A stretch of DNA of 64,000 nt from Caballeronia novacaledonica. Lineage in GTDB: Bacteria > Pseudomonadota > Gammaproteobacteria > Burkholderiales > Burkholderiaceae. The stretch spans positions 62,001 to 126,000 of the forward strand of contig NZ_OGTP01000004.1 in the NCBI RefSeq assembly GCF_900258035.1, in the 5' to 3' direction. Positions 17,296-26,103 of the stretch are shown piece after piece; position 1 is the first letter of the stretch, and every line of letters begins with the position of its first letter. The notes below the pieces were generated by a model. That model saw only the letters and a list, made by a program, of their open reading frames with translations, was not told where the DNA came from and did not search any database. Position numbers and translations under genes: made by a program.

Positions 17296-18474
17296 ATGAT
17301 CTCCCCGCGTCAGGTCTTTCTGATGGCGCTGTGCTGCGCGCTGGCCGTCTCACCCATCTACTATCACCAGTCCCTGTTGCCGCAGATCGCGGCGGCGTTC
17401 GCGCTGCCATCGGCGCGCGGGAGTGTCATCGCCACGGTGACCCAGCTCGGTTATGCCATCGGATTGCTGTTGTTCGTGCCGCTGGCGGACGGCGTTCAGC
17501 CACGCACGCTCGCGACGCGGGCAGTCGTCGCGAATGCGGTGGCGTTGGTCGGTTGCGCGATCGCACCGTCATTCTTCGCGCTCGCGCTATGCAGCTTCCT
17601 GGTCGGCATGACGGCGATTTCCGCGCAGATCATCATTCCGGCCGTCTCGGGTGCGGCGGCGCCGGAGAAACGCGGTCGCATCGTCGGCTCGCTGCTCGGC
17701 GGGCTTTCCTCCGGCGTCCTGCTGGCGCGCACGTTGAGCGGCGTCGTCGGCGCGCTGCTGGGTTGGCGCTCGATTTTCGTGATCGCCGCCGTCATCGATC
17801 TCGCGCTCCTCGTTGTCGTGAGGGAATTGCCGATCGCGACGGGGCTTGTCACGATCCGCTATCGCGAGTTGATGCGCTCGCTCGGCCGGCTGGTCCGTGA
17901 AGAACGAATGCTGCGCGTCTCGGCGGCGATGGGCTTTCTCGTCTTCGCCGCCTTCAGCGCGCTCTGGGCGACGCTCGCCGCGCTGCTCGTGCGGCCGCCG
18001 TATCACTTCGGTCCTGCCGCGATCGGGGCGTTCGGACTCGTCGGCATCGTCGGTCTTTCGATCTCGGCGCAACTCGGCGCGATCGTCGACCGGATCGGCG
18101 CCCGCAAGATCGCCTTGGCTGGCGCGCTGACGGTCGCCGTGGCGTTCGCGTTCGTGGCGGCGGGCGGGCACGGCCTGGCGTGGCTCGTCGCCGGCATGGT
18201 GCTCCTGGACCTCGGCAATCGCGCGACGTTCATCGCCAACCAGGCCCGGATCTATGCGCTGCGTCCCGAAGCACGCAGCCGCCTCAACACCGTCTACATG
18301 GTTTCGTATTTCCTCGGCGGCGCGTTCGGGGCGGCGCTCGGCGGCGTGGGCGCGCTTCACGCCGCGTGGATCGGGCTCGCTGTCGTCGGCGTTTTGCTTT
18401 CGCTTGCGGCCGTGGCAGTTAATTCACTCGCTTACCGTCGATGGAATTCCGCTTTCGCGGGCGGACAGACGTAA
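17296..18474 (+). CDS. MFS transporter (DHA1-like)
   Basis: This 392-residue protein has about twelve hydrophobic helices and starts MISPRQVFLMALC. LADGVQPRTLATRAVVA after helix 2 fits the MFS loop, and AAPEKRGRIVGSLLGGLSSG is a typical loop 4-5 motif. No signal peptide is needed. There is only a weak ribosome site, 37 bases after the hydrolase stop, so it probably shares that transcript. Export of a toxic compound or uptake of the hydrolase substrate are both possible. Confidence 0.85.
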   Translation: MISPRQVFLMALCCALAVSPIYYHQSLLPQIAAAFALPSARGSVIATVTQLGYAIGLLLFVPLADGVQPRTLATRAVVANAVALVGCAIAPSFFALALCSFLVGMTAISAQIIIPAVSGAAAPEKRGRIVGSLLGGLSSGVLLARTLSGVVGALLGWRSIFVIAAVIDLALLVVVRELPIATGLVTIRYRELMRSLGRLVREERMLRVSAAMGFLVFAAFSALWATLAALLVRPPYHFGPAAIGAFGLVGIVGLSISAQLGAIVDRIGARKIALAGALTVAVAFAFVAAGGHGLAWLVAGMVLLDLGNRATFIANQARIYALRPEARSRLNTVYMVSYFLGGAFGAALGGVGALHAAWIGLAVVGVLLSLAAVAVNSLAYRRWNSAFAGGQT

Positions 18475-18536
18475 TGGGAAACGCGAGGCAACCGCGCCCC
18501 GCACGCCGATGGACGCATTCCGCAAAGGAGCAACCG

Positions 18537-19523
18537 ATGACATTCAAGGCCCTACTCGCAACGAAGTCGCGCGATGCGATTTCGACTCACATCGTCGAGA
18601 TGGATGAACGCGATCTCGCGCCCGGAGACGTGACGATCTCGGTCGAATACTCGAGCGTCAACTTCAAGGACGCACTGGCCATCAGCGGACGTGCGGAGAT
18701 CATTCGCGCGTTTCCGTTGATCGCGGGCATCGACCTCGCGGGTACTGTCGAGGCGTCTGCGTTTCCGGGCATCGCAGCCGGCGACCGCGTGGTCGTCAAC
18801 GGCTGGGATCTGAGCCAGACGCATCACGGCGGATTCGCGCAGAAGGCGCGCGTGAAGGGCGAATGGCTGGTCAAGCTCCCGGCGACGCTCTCCACGAGGG
18901 ACGCCATGGCGATCGGCACGGCCGGATACACGGCCATGCTCGCCGTGCTGGCGCTCGAGCATGGCGGCCTCACGCCGGAGCGCGGCGACGTGCTCGTCAC
19001 GGGCGCGAATGGCGGCGTGGGTTCCATCGCCATCGCGATTCTTTCCGGACTCGGCTATCGCGTGGTCGCGTCCACCGGACGGCAGGAGGAGGCCGACTAT
19101 CTGCGCAGCCTCGGCGCGGCCGAAATCATCGACAGGCAAACGCTCTCGGAGCCGGGTGTCCCGATCGGCCCCGAACGATGGGCGGGAGCCGTGGATTCCG
19201 TCGGTCATCACACGTTGGCGAATGTGCTGGCCCAGACGCGATATCGCGGCGTGGTCGCGGCGTGCGGCCTGGCACAAGGGGCGAGCCTGCCCGGATCGGT
19301 GCTGCCTTTCATCCGGCGCAACGTCACGCTCGCGGGCATCGATTCCGTCAATGCTCCGCAGGACGTGCGTAACGAGGCGTGGACGCGGCTCGCGCGCGAC
19401 CTCGATCTGAAAAAGCTGGCCCGTACGACGCACGAGGTCGGTCTCGCCGACGTTCCCGCCATTGCACATCGAATGCTGGAGGGTAGGATTCAGGGCCGCA
19501 CGGTTGTCGACGTAAGCGCGTGA
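18537..19523 (+). CDS. acuI: AcuI/YhdH-like acrylyl-CoA reductase / quinone oxidoreductase
   Basis: This 328-residue MDR-superfamily protein starts MTFKALLATKSRD with AAAGGAG upstream. The YSSVNFKDALAISGRAEI and PLIAGIDLAGTVE blocks, VTGANGGVGSIAIAIL (NADPH-binding) and FIRRNVTLAGIDSVNAP are characteristic of the YhdH/AcuI subfamily, which reduces acrylyl-CoA with NADPH and lacks structural zinc. The symbol is by family. Removal of reactive enones would fit an HxlR-type regulator that senses electrophiles. It is convergent with hxlR, 30 bases away. Confidence 0.85.
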   Translation: MTFKALLATKSRDAISTHIVEMDERDLAPGDVTISVEYSSVNFKDALAISGRAEIIRAFPLIAGIDLAGTVEASAFPGIAAGDRVVVNGWDLSQTHHGGFAQKARVKGEWLVKLPATLSTRDAMAIGTAGYTAMLAVLALEHGGLTPERGDVLVTGANGGVGSIAIAILSGLGYRVVASTGRQEEADYLRSLGAAEIIDRQTLSEPGVPIGPERWAGAVDSVGHHTLANVLAQTRYRGVVAACGLAQGASLPGSVLPFIRRNVTLAGIDSVNAPQDVRNEAWTRLARDLDLKKLARTTHEVGLADVPAIAHRMLEGRIQGRTVVDVSA

Positions 19524-19541
19524 CCGCGTTGTCGCGACGGC

Positions 19542-19571
19542 AGCCCGCACGGATCATTCAGCGCGGGCTTT
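19542..19571 (+). terminator. terminator hairpin enclosing the hxlR stop codon
   Basis: AGCCCGC (19542-19548) pairs with GCGGGCT (19563-19569), followed by TT. The 14-base loop contains the stop codon of the convergent hxlR gene (19554-19556). It would end the hydrolase-MFS-acuI transcript. Confidence 0.5.
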
Positions 19572-20066
19572 CGCGGCCTTGTAGGTTTCGCGCCGCTTCT
19601 CGCGCTCATTGGCAAAAGTCTTGCTCAAGGCGGCGTCGAGATCGCCGCGCTCGACATATTCGCCGCACACCGGGCACAGATAGTCCAGTCCCACTTCGTG
19701 GCCGCATTTGCGATGCGTGAACCGTACCGCGACTTCTTCGCCTCGGCTCTTGCACCACGTTTCGCCCCATGTGCGCAGCGTCCGGATGACCGGATAGAAT
19801 GCCCGCCCTTTCTCGGTGAGACGATACTCGTAGCGCAGCGGCTTCTTTTGATAAGGATGCCGCTCCACCATGCCGTCCGCTTCGAGCGATTTCAGGCGCG
19901 TTGCCAGCATCTGGGGCGTGGCCTCCGTCTGAATCTGTATTTCCTCGAACCTGGACGCACCCATGTACAGCTCGCGCAGGACCAGGATGGTCCACTTGTC
20001 ACCGACGACATCGGTCGAACGCGCAACCGGGCACACCGTGGTCAACGACATTTCCTTGCGTTTCAT
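19554..20066 (-). CDS. HxlR-family transcriptional regulator with C-terminal CxxC knuckle
   Basis: This 170-residue protein starts MKRKEMSLTTVCPVARSTD with GGAGG upstream. CPVARSTDVVGDKWTILVLREL is the HxlR winged-helix opening, with the N-terminal Cys often used for thiol redox or electrophile sensing. FEEIQIQTEATPQMLATRL covers the recognition helix. The C-terminus adds HRKCGHEV and CPVCGEYV, a possible zinc knuckle beyond the usual length of about 110-130 residues. It lies between two operons that share an operator and is the obvious regulator. Site 3 lies 17 bases before its start. Confidence 0.9.
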   Translation of the reverse strand: MKRKEMSLTTVCPVARSTDVVGDKWTILVLRELYMGASRFEEIQIQTEATPQMLATRLKSLEADGMVERHPYQKKPLRYEYRLTEKGRAFYPVIRTLRTWGETWCKSRGEEVAVRFTHRKCGHEVGLDYLCPVCGEYVERGDLDAALSKTFANEREKRRETYKAAKARAE

Positions 20067-20082
20067 TTCGCCTCCGCACTCA

Positions 20083-20098
20083 CTTTTGTTTTCATAGT
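20083..20098 (-). promoter_or_regulatory. HxlR-type operator, degenerate site 3
   Basis: On the minus strand this reads ACTATGAAAACAAAAG. The ACTATG arm is intact and the second arm is degenerate. It sits 17 bases before the hxlR start codon, suited to autoregulation. Its centre is 111 bp from site 4, close to the 109 bp between sites 1 and 2. Confidence 0.5.
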
Positions 20099-20188
20099 AG
20101 CACAGTTTTCCGACGTTCGCACGATTAACGAACGGTCGTCAATAAGCGTATAAAAATCCATTCGCGCATCACGGAATTCACGCCACAC

Positions 20189-20216
20189 TTGCAACTATGA
20201 TTTTCATATATATAAT
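20189..20216 (+). promoter_or_regulatory. sigma-70 promoter with embedded operator site 4
   Basis: TTGCAA (20189-20194), 16 bases, TATAAT (20211-20216). The spacer holds ACTATGATTTTCATAT (20194-20209), in the same register relative to -35 and -10 as site 2. It drives the second cysteine hydrolase gene starting at 20315. Confidence 0.8.
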
Positions 20217-20314
20217 TCGCTTTTGAGGCATCTAGCACGACACGGCGCGAACGAGCCGCGCAGCCGCTGCCGGTTGCGACATGCCCCGCCCGAATCCGTC
20301 TTCTGGAGAACATC

Positions 20315-20938
20315 ATGTCAGACACTGCCTATCGCGCCGAACACACCGGTCTGCTTCTGGTCGATCCGTACAACGATTTCCTGTCGCATGGCGGCAAGAT
20401 CTTCCCGATGATCGAAGCCGTTGCCAATGACGTCCGGCTTCTCGACAATTTGCGCGCCGCCGTCGGCGCTGCGCGGAAAGCGGGCATTCAGGTTTTCTAC
20501 GTGCCGCATCGTCGCTGGCAGCCGGGCGATTACGAAGACTGGGATCATCCGAATCCGACGCAGCGCATCGTGCAGAAGCGCCAGTCTTTCGCGAAGGGAA
20601 CGTGGGGCGGCGAATGGCATCCCGATTTCGTTCCGCAGGAAAACGACATCGTCATTCACGAGCACTGGGCGCAAAGCGGCTTCGCAAACACCGATCTCGA
20701 TTTCCAGCTCAAGCAGCACAAGATTTCGCATGTCATCACCGTTGGCCTGCTCGCGAACACGTGCATCGAATCCACTGCGCGATTCGCGATGGAACTCGGT
20801 TATCACGTGACGCTCGTGCGCGACGCGACCGCCGCGTTTTCGGCAGAAATGATGCGCGCGGCTCACGAACTGAACGGCCCGACGTTCGCGCATTCGATCG
20901 TCACGACGGCCGAGTTGCTGGCCGCGCTGCCGGCATAA
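20315..20938 (+). CDS. isochorismatase-family cysteine hydrolase, copy 2
   Basis: This 207-residue protein starts MSDTAYRAEHTGLLLVDPYNDF with GGAG upstream. The catalytic triad is Asp in VDPYNDF, Lys in FAKGTWGGEWH and Cys in LLANTCIESTA. It is a paralogue of the gene at 16632 and shares its promoter-operator design. Only 13 bases separate it from the aldehyde dehydrogenase gene, so amide hydrolysis and aldehyde oxidation may be successive steps. The substrate is unknown. Confidence 0.88.
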   Translation: MSDTAYRAEHTGLLLVDPYNDFLSHGGKIFPMIEAVANDVRLLDNLRAAVGAARKAGIQVFYVPHRRWQPGDYEDWDHPNPTQRIVQKRQSFAKGTWGGEWHPDFVPQENDIVIHEHWAQSGFANTDLDFQLKQHKISHVITVGLLANTCIESTARFAMELGYHVTLVRDATAAFSAEMMRAAHELNGPTFAHSIVTTAELLAALPA

Positions 20939-20951
20939 GGGGCGTCGCACG

Positions 20952-22529
20952 ATGAAACTCACTGGAAATCTGCTTATCGGGGCACAGGAAGTCTCCGCGA
21001 CGCGCGGCACGCTGATGGCGCTCAATCCCGCGATCGACGCGCACATTCCGCCTGAGTTCGCGCTTGGTGGCGTCGAAGAAGTGGATCGCGCGGCGCGTCT
21101 CGCCGACGAAGCCTTCGATAGCTATAACCACACGACCCTGGCCGAGCGCGCGAGCTTCCTCGAACGCATCGCGGATGGCCTCGACGCCGTGGCGTCTGAA
21201 CTTGCACAGCGGGCGTCGCTGGAAACGGGCTTGCCGGTCGCACAACTCGAAGGTGAAACCGGCAAGGCTGCGATGCAGTTCCGCCAGTTCGCGACGGTCG
21301 TGCGGCAGGGACGCTTTCGGCAAGCGACCGTCGATCCCGCTCAGCCCGAACGGCAGCCGCGCCCGCGCATGGATCACCGCATGCAGAAAATCGCCATTGG
21401 ACCGATTGCGATCTTCGGTGCCAGCAATTTCCCGATCTCCTATTCGGTCGCGGGCGGCGACACGGCTTCCGCGCTGGCGGCCGGCTGCCCGGTCATTCTG
21501 AAAGCGCACAACGCGCATCCGGGCGCTTCCGAAGTCCAGGCGCGCGTCATTCGTGAAGCGGTTGCCGCATCGGGGTTTCATGAGGGTGTGTTCTCGTTGG
21601 TCCGCGGTGGCGGGAACGAAGTGGGCGAGGCGCTCGTCGATCATCCGCTGATAAGAGGCGTCGCCTTTACCGGATCGGAGGCGGGGGGCATGGCGCTGTA
21701 CCGTCGCGCGCAGCTTCGTCCCGAGCCGATTCCCGTCTTCACGGAAATGACCAGCGTGAATCCGACCTTCGTCTTGCCGGATGCGCTCGCGAATCGCGGT
21801 CGGGAGATCGGTGACGGCTTCGCCGAGCGCATGCTCGTCACGGTCGGCCAGGCGTGCCTCAAGCCGGCGATTCTGCTGGCCATCGACGGCGCGGGATTCG
21901 AGGTGCTCAAGGACGCCATGATCGCGCGCGTCGAGGCCATGCACGCGCGCACGATGCTGACGCCCGGGATCTTTCAGGCATACCGGAAGAATGTCGAGCG
22001 CCAGCTTTCGGCGGGTGCGGCCGAGATCGCTGCAGGAGGAAAGGGCGACGGCCCCTGGGACGGCCAATCGGTCCTTTTCGAAGTCGATGGCGCGGCCATG
22101 CTGGAAGAGCCTTCGCTTGCAGAGGAAGTATTCGGCCCTGCCGCGCTGCTGGTCCGTGTCGCCGATGCCGGGCAGTTGATCGCGCTGGCGAAACGCTTCC
22201 GGGGCCAGCTTTCGGCGACGATGCATATCGATTCGCGCGACCGCGTGCTGGCTTCGAGTCTGCTGCCTGTTCTGGAGCGATTGACGGGACGTATCGTCGT
22301 CAATGCGTTCGCGCATCCGCAAGAGGTGTCGTATGCGTCGATTCACGGCGGCCCGTTTCCCGCAACATCCGACAGTCGATTCACGTCGGTGGGGATGAGC
22401 GCGATCGAACGTTTCCTGCGGCCGGTCTGCTATCAAGGCTTCCCCGACGAACTGCTGCCCGAGGCGCTTCGGAGTGGCAATCCGCTGGGAATCTGGCGGC
22501 TGACGGATGGCGAGTTGTCGCGTGCCTAG
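20952..22529 (+). CDS. NADP-dependent aldehyde dehydrogenase (ketoglutarate-semialdehyde type)
   Basis: This 525-residue protein belongs to the long ALDH group related to alpha-ketoglutaric semialdehyde dehydrogenase. The segments IGPIAIFGASNFPISYSVAG, CPVILKAHNAHPG and AFTGSEAGG line the cofactor site. The general base Glu is in FTEMTSVNP and the catalytic Cys in VTVGQACLKP. It follows hydrolase copy 2 by 13 bases. The exact aldehyde cannot be told; sugar-acid, hydroxyproline or electrophile-derived aldehydes are possible. Confidence 0.88.
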   Translation: MKLTGNLLIGAQEVSATRGTLMALNPAIDAHIPPEFALGGVEEVDRAARLADEAFDSYNHTTLAERASFLERIADGLDAVASELAQRASLETGLPVAQLEGETGKAAMQFRQFATVVRQGRFRQATVDPAQPERQPRPRMDHRMQKIAIGPIAIFGASNFPISYSVAGGDTASALAAGCPVILKAHNAHPGASEVQARVIREAVAASGFHEGVFSLVRGGGNEVGEALVDHPLIRGVAFTGSEAGGMALYRRAQLRPEPIPVFTEMTSVNPTFVLPDALANRGREIGDGFAERMLVTVGQACLKPAILLAIDGAGFEVLKDAMIARVEAMHARTMLTPGIFQAYRKNVERQLSAGAAEIAAGGKGDGPWDGQSVLFEVDGAAMLEEPSLAEEVFGPAALLVRVADAGQLIALAKRFRGQLSATMHIDSRDRVLASSLLPVLERLTGRIVVNAFAHPQEVSYASIHGGPFPATSDSRFTSVGMSAIERFLRPVCYQGFPDELLPEALRSGNPLGIWRLTDGELSRA

Positions 22530-22581
22530 ATGGCTGCGCGCATGCGGACAAGAACGCGGCGTGAGCGGCAGGTGTCAGGCG

Positions 22582-22605
22582 GAAGGGCGTCAGGCGACGC
22601 CCTTC
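22582..22605. terminator. perfect hairpin between convergent aldehyde dehydrogenase and gadB
   Basis: GAAGGGCGTC (22582-22591) and GACGCCCTTC (22596-22605) form a perfect 10-bp stem with a 4-base loop. It lies in the 97-base gap between convergent genes. No T-tract follows on either strand. Confidence 0.55.
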
Positions 22606-22626
22606 GTGCGGCTTCGACGATCGCCC

Positions 22627-24018
22627 TCAGCATTTCGCCGGTGAGCTTTTCTCCTCCGCATGCTTGTGCAACTCCGGCGGAGTGGCCGTGCCGCCGTGCT
22701 GTTCGAGGTACTTGCACGCGTCGACGATGTCACGCGCAAGCGTCATGGCGACGTTGTGGTTGATGTGAGGCCTCACCACCACGCGCAGGCTTCTCACGTC
22801 CTGCGCATCGGAAGGCATGGTGTAGGCGGACAGAACCCAACCCTTTTCGCGCACCTTGTTGGACACGTCGAATTCGTTGAACCTGGTTACCTTCGGATCG
22901 AGCGTCACGGCGACCACCGGAATGCGCTGTGTCTCGTTCATGATCGTGAAGTAGCCACTGTCGACGAGTGCAGTGCGCAACGCGACGGCATTCTTGAGCG
23001 TATGCGTCATGACTCGCTTGTAGCCATCGAAGCCGAGACGCAGGAACTGGTAGTACTGAACCGCGACGGGCGCGGCGTTACGGCTGAAGTTCAACGTCGC
23101 GGTCGGCATCTCGCCGCCGAGATAGTTCACGTAGAAGATCAGATCTTCGTTGAAGATCTTGCGCTCGCGGAAGACGACCCAACCGAGTCCCGGCGGCGTC
23201 AGTCCGAACTTGTGGCCCGATGCGTTGATCGACTGCACGCGCGGCAGCCGGAAGTCCCAGGCATAGTCGGGATAAAGAAACGGATTGACGAAACCGCCCG
23301 ATGCGCCGTCGATATGCATCGGTATCGAAATGCCCGTTTTCTTTTCGTAGTCGTCGAGCCAGTCGTGTATCTCCTGAATGTCGTCGTCCTCGCCCGTGAA
23401 GGTCTGGCCCGCGATCGCCACCACGGCGATCGTGTTTTCATCGACATAACTGTCCAGTTGCTCGGCGGTGAGACGATAGTTTCCCGGTTTGAGCGGCACG
23501 ATGCGCGGCTCGACGTCGAAGTAGCGCAGGAACTTCTTCCACACGATTTGAACGTTGCCGCCCGTGACCATGTTCGGGCGGCTCGCGTCTTTGCCGGCAT
23601 TCTCCCGCGCCTTTCGCCAGTTCCACTTGTGGGCGAGTCCCGCCAGCATGCATGCTTCCGACGAGCCGATCGTGGCCGCGCCATAGGGTTCGACGCCCTT
23701 CGGCCCATTCCAGAGCTGATGCAGCCACCGCACCATGCGCCGCTCCATCGCGAAGAGCTGAGGGTACATGTCGTGGTCGATGTAGTTCTTGTACATGTTG
23801 CGCTTGGCGACTTCGACCGCCTCGGGTTCGGAGAAAGTCGTGACGAACGAGGACATGTTGAGCATCGGGTTGGTGTCGGTCCATTCGTCGCTTACCACGA
23901 GCGCTGCCGCGGCCCGGGCGGAGATGCCCTGCTGCGGGAACTCGTCTTCGGGAATGTCGAAGTTGAATTCGTCATACGGCGTGATCTTCTCGATCGGTAC
24001 GTCCTTCGGCTCGCTCAT
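22627..24018 (-). CDS. gadB: glutamate decarboxylase
   Basis: This 463-residue protein starts MSEPKDVPIEKITPYDEF with AGGAG upstream. It is the usual length for bacterial GadB and shows IGSSEACMLAGLAHKW, HIDGASGGFVNPF and the PLP lysine in SINASGHKFGL. It converts glutamate to GABA and CO2, consuming a proton in the cytosol. There is no GadC antiporter beside it. The C-terminal HKHAEEKSSPAKC differs from the pH-sensing tail of the E. coli enzyme. Acid resistance or GABA production is inferred. Confidence 0.93.
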   Translation of the reverse strand: MSEPKDVPIEKITPYDEFNFDIPEDEFPQQGISARAAAALVVSDEWTDTNPMLNMSSFVTTFSEPEAVEVAKRNMYKNYIDHDMYPQLFAMERRMVRWLHQLWNGPKGVEPYGAATIGSSEACMLAGLAHKWNWRKARENAGKDASRPNMVTGGNVQIVWKKFLRYFDVEPRIVPLKPGNYRLTAEQLDSYVDENTIAVVAIAGQTFTGEDDDIQEIHDWLDDYEKKTGISIPMHIDGASGGFVNPFLYPDYAWDFRLPRVQSINASGHKFGLTPPGLGWVVFRERKIFNEDLIFYVNYLGGEMPTATLNFSRNAAPVAVQYYQFLRLGFDGYKRVMTHTLKNAVALRTALVDSGYFTIMNETQRIPVVAVTLDPKVTRFNEFDVSNKVREKGWVLSAYTMPSDAQDVRSLRVVVRPHINHNVAMTLARDIVDACKYLEQHGGTATPPELHKHAEEKSSPAKC

Positions 24019-24381
24019 CGCTCTCTCCTGAATCGAAGTCAACGCAATCCTCGACGTGGCGTCTGGATTCTGTCGAGGGTCTTGCCGGACGCCGCGTCGT
24101 AGCGTTCGACTTACTCGGCCATCAGTTGCGGATCTCCGCGTCGATTACGTGTAGTCGCTTGCACGCCTTCGATTCACCGGGAGCCGGAATTAAAGCCAAT
24201 CAATACACCATTTTGGTGATGTCGGCGTGCGGGAGGGTGAAGAATCTCCGTATGCGAATGATGCGGTGTTTCGGCGCTCGCGGCCCCATTTGCGCGTCGA
24301 AACCGTGCGGATATGACTGGCGGGAGTTTTGCGCCGTCGGTGCGCATGCCGCCGACGCCCTCGCGATTCAACTTCGCTCGA
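24019..24381. other. intergenic stretch with a short palindrome
   Basis: No supported gene. CACCA-TTT-TGGTG (24206-24218) is a perfect 5-bp inverted repeat about 190 bases before gadB and might be an operator. Nothing else stands out. Confidence 0.4.
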
Positions 24382-24855
24382 TCAGGCAAAAAGCCGTTGA
24401 ATCTCGGCGTACGAGAGTGGGTTGTCGTCGAGCGATTCGGAGCGCCCGTGCGCCAGAAAGTCCTGCGTCATGGCCTTCGCTCTGCCGAGCAAGACCTGCG
24501 AAATGGCGCTGCCCGCACTGAGCCGGCGCACGCCGAGTTTCCCGAGCGTCGCCGCATCGGGCAGGCCGGGGAACGCCATCACGTTCAGCGGCAAGCGCGT
24601 CGCGCCGACGATCGCTTCGATATCCGACAGCCGCACGAGCGCGGGGAGAAAGAGACCATCCGCGCCGGCCGATGCATACAGATTCCCGCGCGCTATCGCC
24701 TCTTGCGGCTGCTTCACCTTCTCGACGAGACTCGCAAGAAAGACGTCGCTGCGCGCGTTGACGAAGAGGTCCGCGCCGGCCTTCGCGACGGCATCCTTGA
24801 TCGCCTCGATCTTCGCGGCCAGAAGCGGCGCGTCGTCCGTGCGCTTCGACTCTGG
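24382..24855 (-). pseudogene. 5'-truncated isocitrate lyase/PEP mutase family gene
   Basis: The minus-strand frame reads from a stop at about 24856 through AAKIEAIKDAVAKAGADLFVNARSD and LFLPALVRLSDIEAIV to a normal end at 24382. This is the C-terminal 150 or so residues of an ICL/PEP-mutase family protein, which normally has about 260-280. The first half, with the metal-binding and catalytic Cys region, is absent. No ATG with a ribosome site exists at the cut. The sequence beyond the break is not the missing half, so this looks like a deletion remnant. Confidence 0.75.
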
Positions 24856-25052
24856 TCACGACGCCGTCTGATTCACAATCTAGCGATCCGCGACGGAAAG
24901 GAAAAAGACCTTCTGGGCTGGGAAGTATGCCTTGGCCTAAGGCCGAGACGCTCCGTTGGCTTCATCGAGCGGGAGCGGAGGGACAAGCGCGCGGCCTTCG
25001 CGTGACATGGCGCGCCTCGCAAGAGGCTGGAGCTTCGACAATAGGAACCCGC

Positions 25053-25970
25053 ATGAGCCGAAAAAGAATCTCGATCCGCCTGGCGTGGTCGATGACGTTG
25101 GGCGCATCGATATGGGCCATCGCCGGCGTCGCGTTCGCTGACGACGACGCGGACACGCGCGCCATGGACCTTCACGAAACGGTAGTCAAAGTGCCGATGA
25201 CCGAGCACGGACTGTTCGGCGATCACGAACGCGACATCGTCGCGACCACCTACATGCCCGACGGCTCCGGACCTTTTCCGTTGATCGTCCTGAGCCACGG
25301 CAGTCCACCCGATGCGAGGGATCGCCCGAAGATCGGCCGCTATCGTGCGTTGCCGCAAATCCGGACATTCGTTGAACTCGGCTTCGCGGTCATCGTGCCG
25401 ATTCGTCGAGGCTTCGGTGTAACGGGCGGAACTTACGAGGAACAATTCGGTACGTGCAGGAATCCTGATTATATTGCCGCCGGAAAGGAGGCGGCAAAGG
25501 ATGTGCTCGCAGCCATCGCCTACGCCGCAACGTTGCCGCAGGTCGATCGGGATCACGTCGTGCTGGTTGGTCAGTCGGCAGGCGGATTCGCGTCGCTGGC
25601 CGCGGCGAGCTATGCACCGAAGGGGCTGGTCGCGGTCGTGAACTTCTCGGGCGGTCGCGGCGGGGACCCGTCGAAACATCCGGGCATACCTTGCGGCCCG
25701 CAGCAGATGGCCGACGCGATCCAACATTTCGCATCGACGACAAAAGTCCCGGTCCTTTGGCACTATGTTCAGAACGATCTGTACTTCGCGCCGCAGATCG
25801 TGGCGACGTGGTTTGCCGCGTTTCAGGCGGCAGGCGGTCAGGGACAGATGATCGTCGAACCGCCTTTTGGAAGAAATGGACACGGGATGTTTGGCGTCAG
25901 CGATTCCATTCCCGTCTGGTTGCCGCACGTCGAGCGCTTTCTCGCTCCGCTGGTGCCGATGAAGCAGTGA
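25053..25970 (+). CDS. secreted alpha/beta hydrolase (dienelactone-hydrolase-like)
   Basis: This 305-residue protein starts MSRKRISIRLAWSMTLGAS, a Sec signal peptide ending near GVAFA-DDD. FPLIVLSHGSPPDARD gives the oxyanion region, VLVGQSAGGFASLAA the nucleophile elbow (G-Q-S-A-G), and NGHGMFG a possible catalytic His. Two Cys (GTCRNPDY, GIPCGPQQ) could form a disulfide in the periplasm. The substrate is unknown. It stands alone, downstream of the truncated ICL-family gene and on the opposite strand. Confidence 0.83.
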   Translation: MSRKRISIRLAWSMTLGASIWAIAGVAFADDDADTRAMDLHETVVKVPMTEHGLFGDHERDIVATTYMPDGSGPFPLIVLSHGSPPDARDRPKIGRYRALPQIRTFVELGFAVIVPIRRGFGVTGGTYEEQFGTCRNPDYIAAGKEAAKDVLAAIAYAATLPQVDRDHVVLVGQSAGGFASLAAASYAPKGLVAVVNFSGGRGGDPSKHPGIPCGPQQMADAIQHFASTTKVPVLWHYVQNDLYFAPQIVATWFAAFQAAGGQGQMIVEPPFGRNGHGMFGVSDSIPVWLPHVERFLAPLVPMKQ

Positions 25971-26103
25971 CAGCGTTGAACGCGTCGCTCGTCCGGGCAA
26001 GGCTCGGCGAGCAAGGGCGGCTTGGTGTAGGCTACTCTGCGATTCACGTTTGCTTCGTTTCATACCATTCCAGTTGCCCTGCGCTCTGGCTTAGGAGATT
26101 ACG

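Noticed and set aside
20901-22436. 511-codon frame antisense to the aldehyde dehydrogenase gene
   Set aside because: Shadow of the real gene; composition unlike a folded protein.
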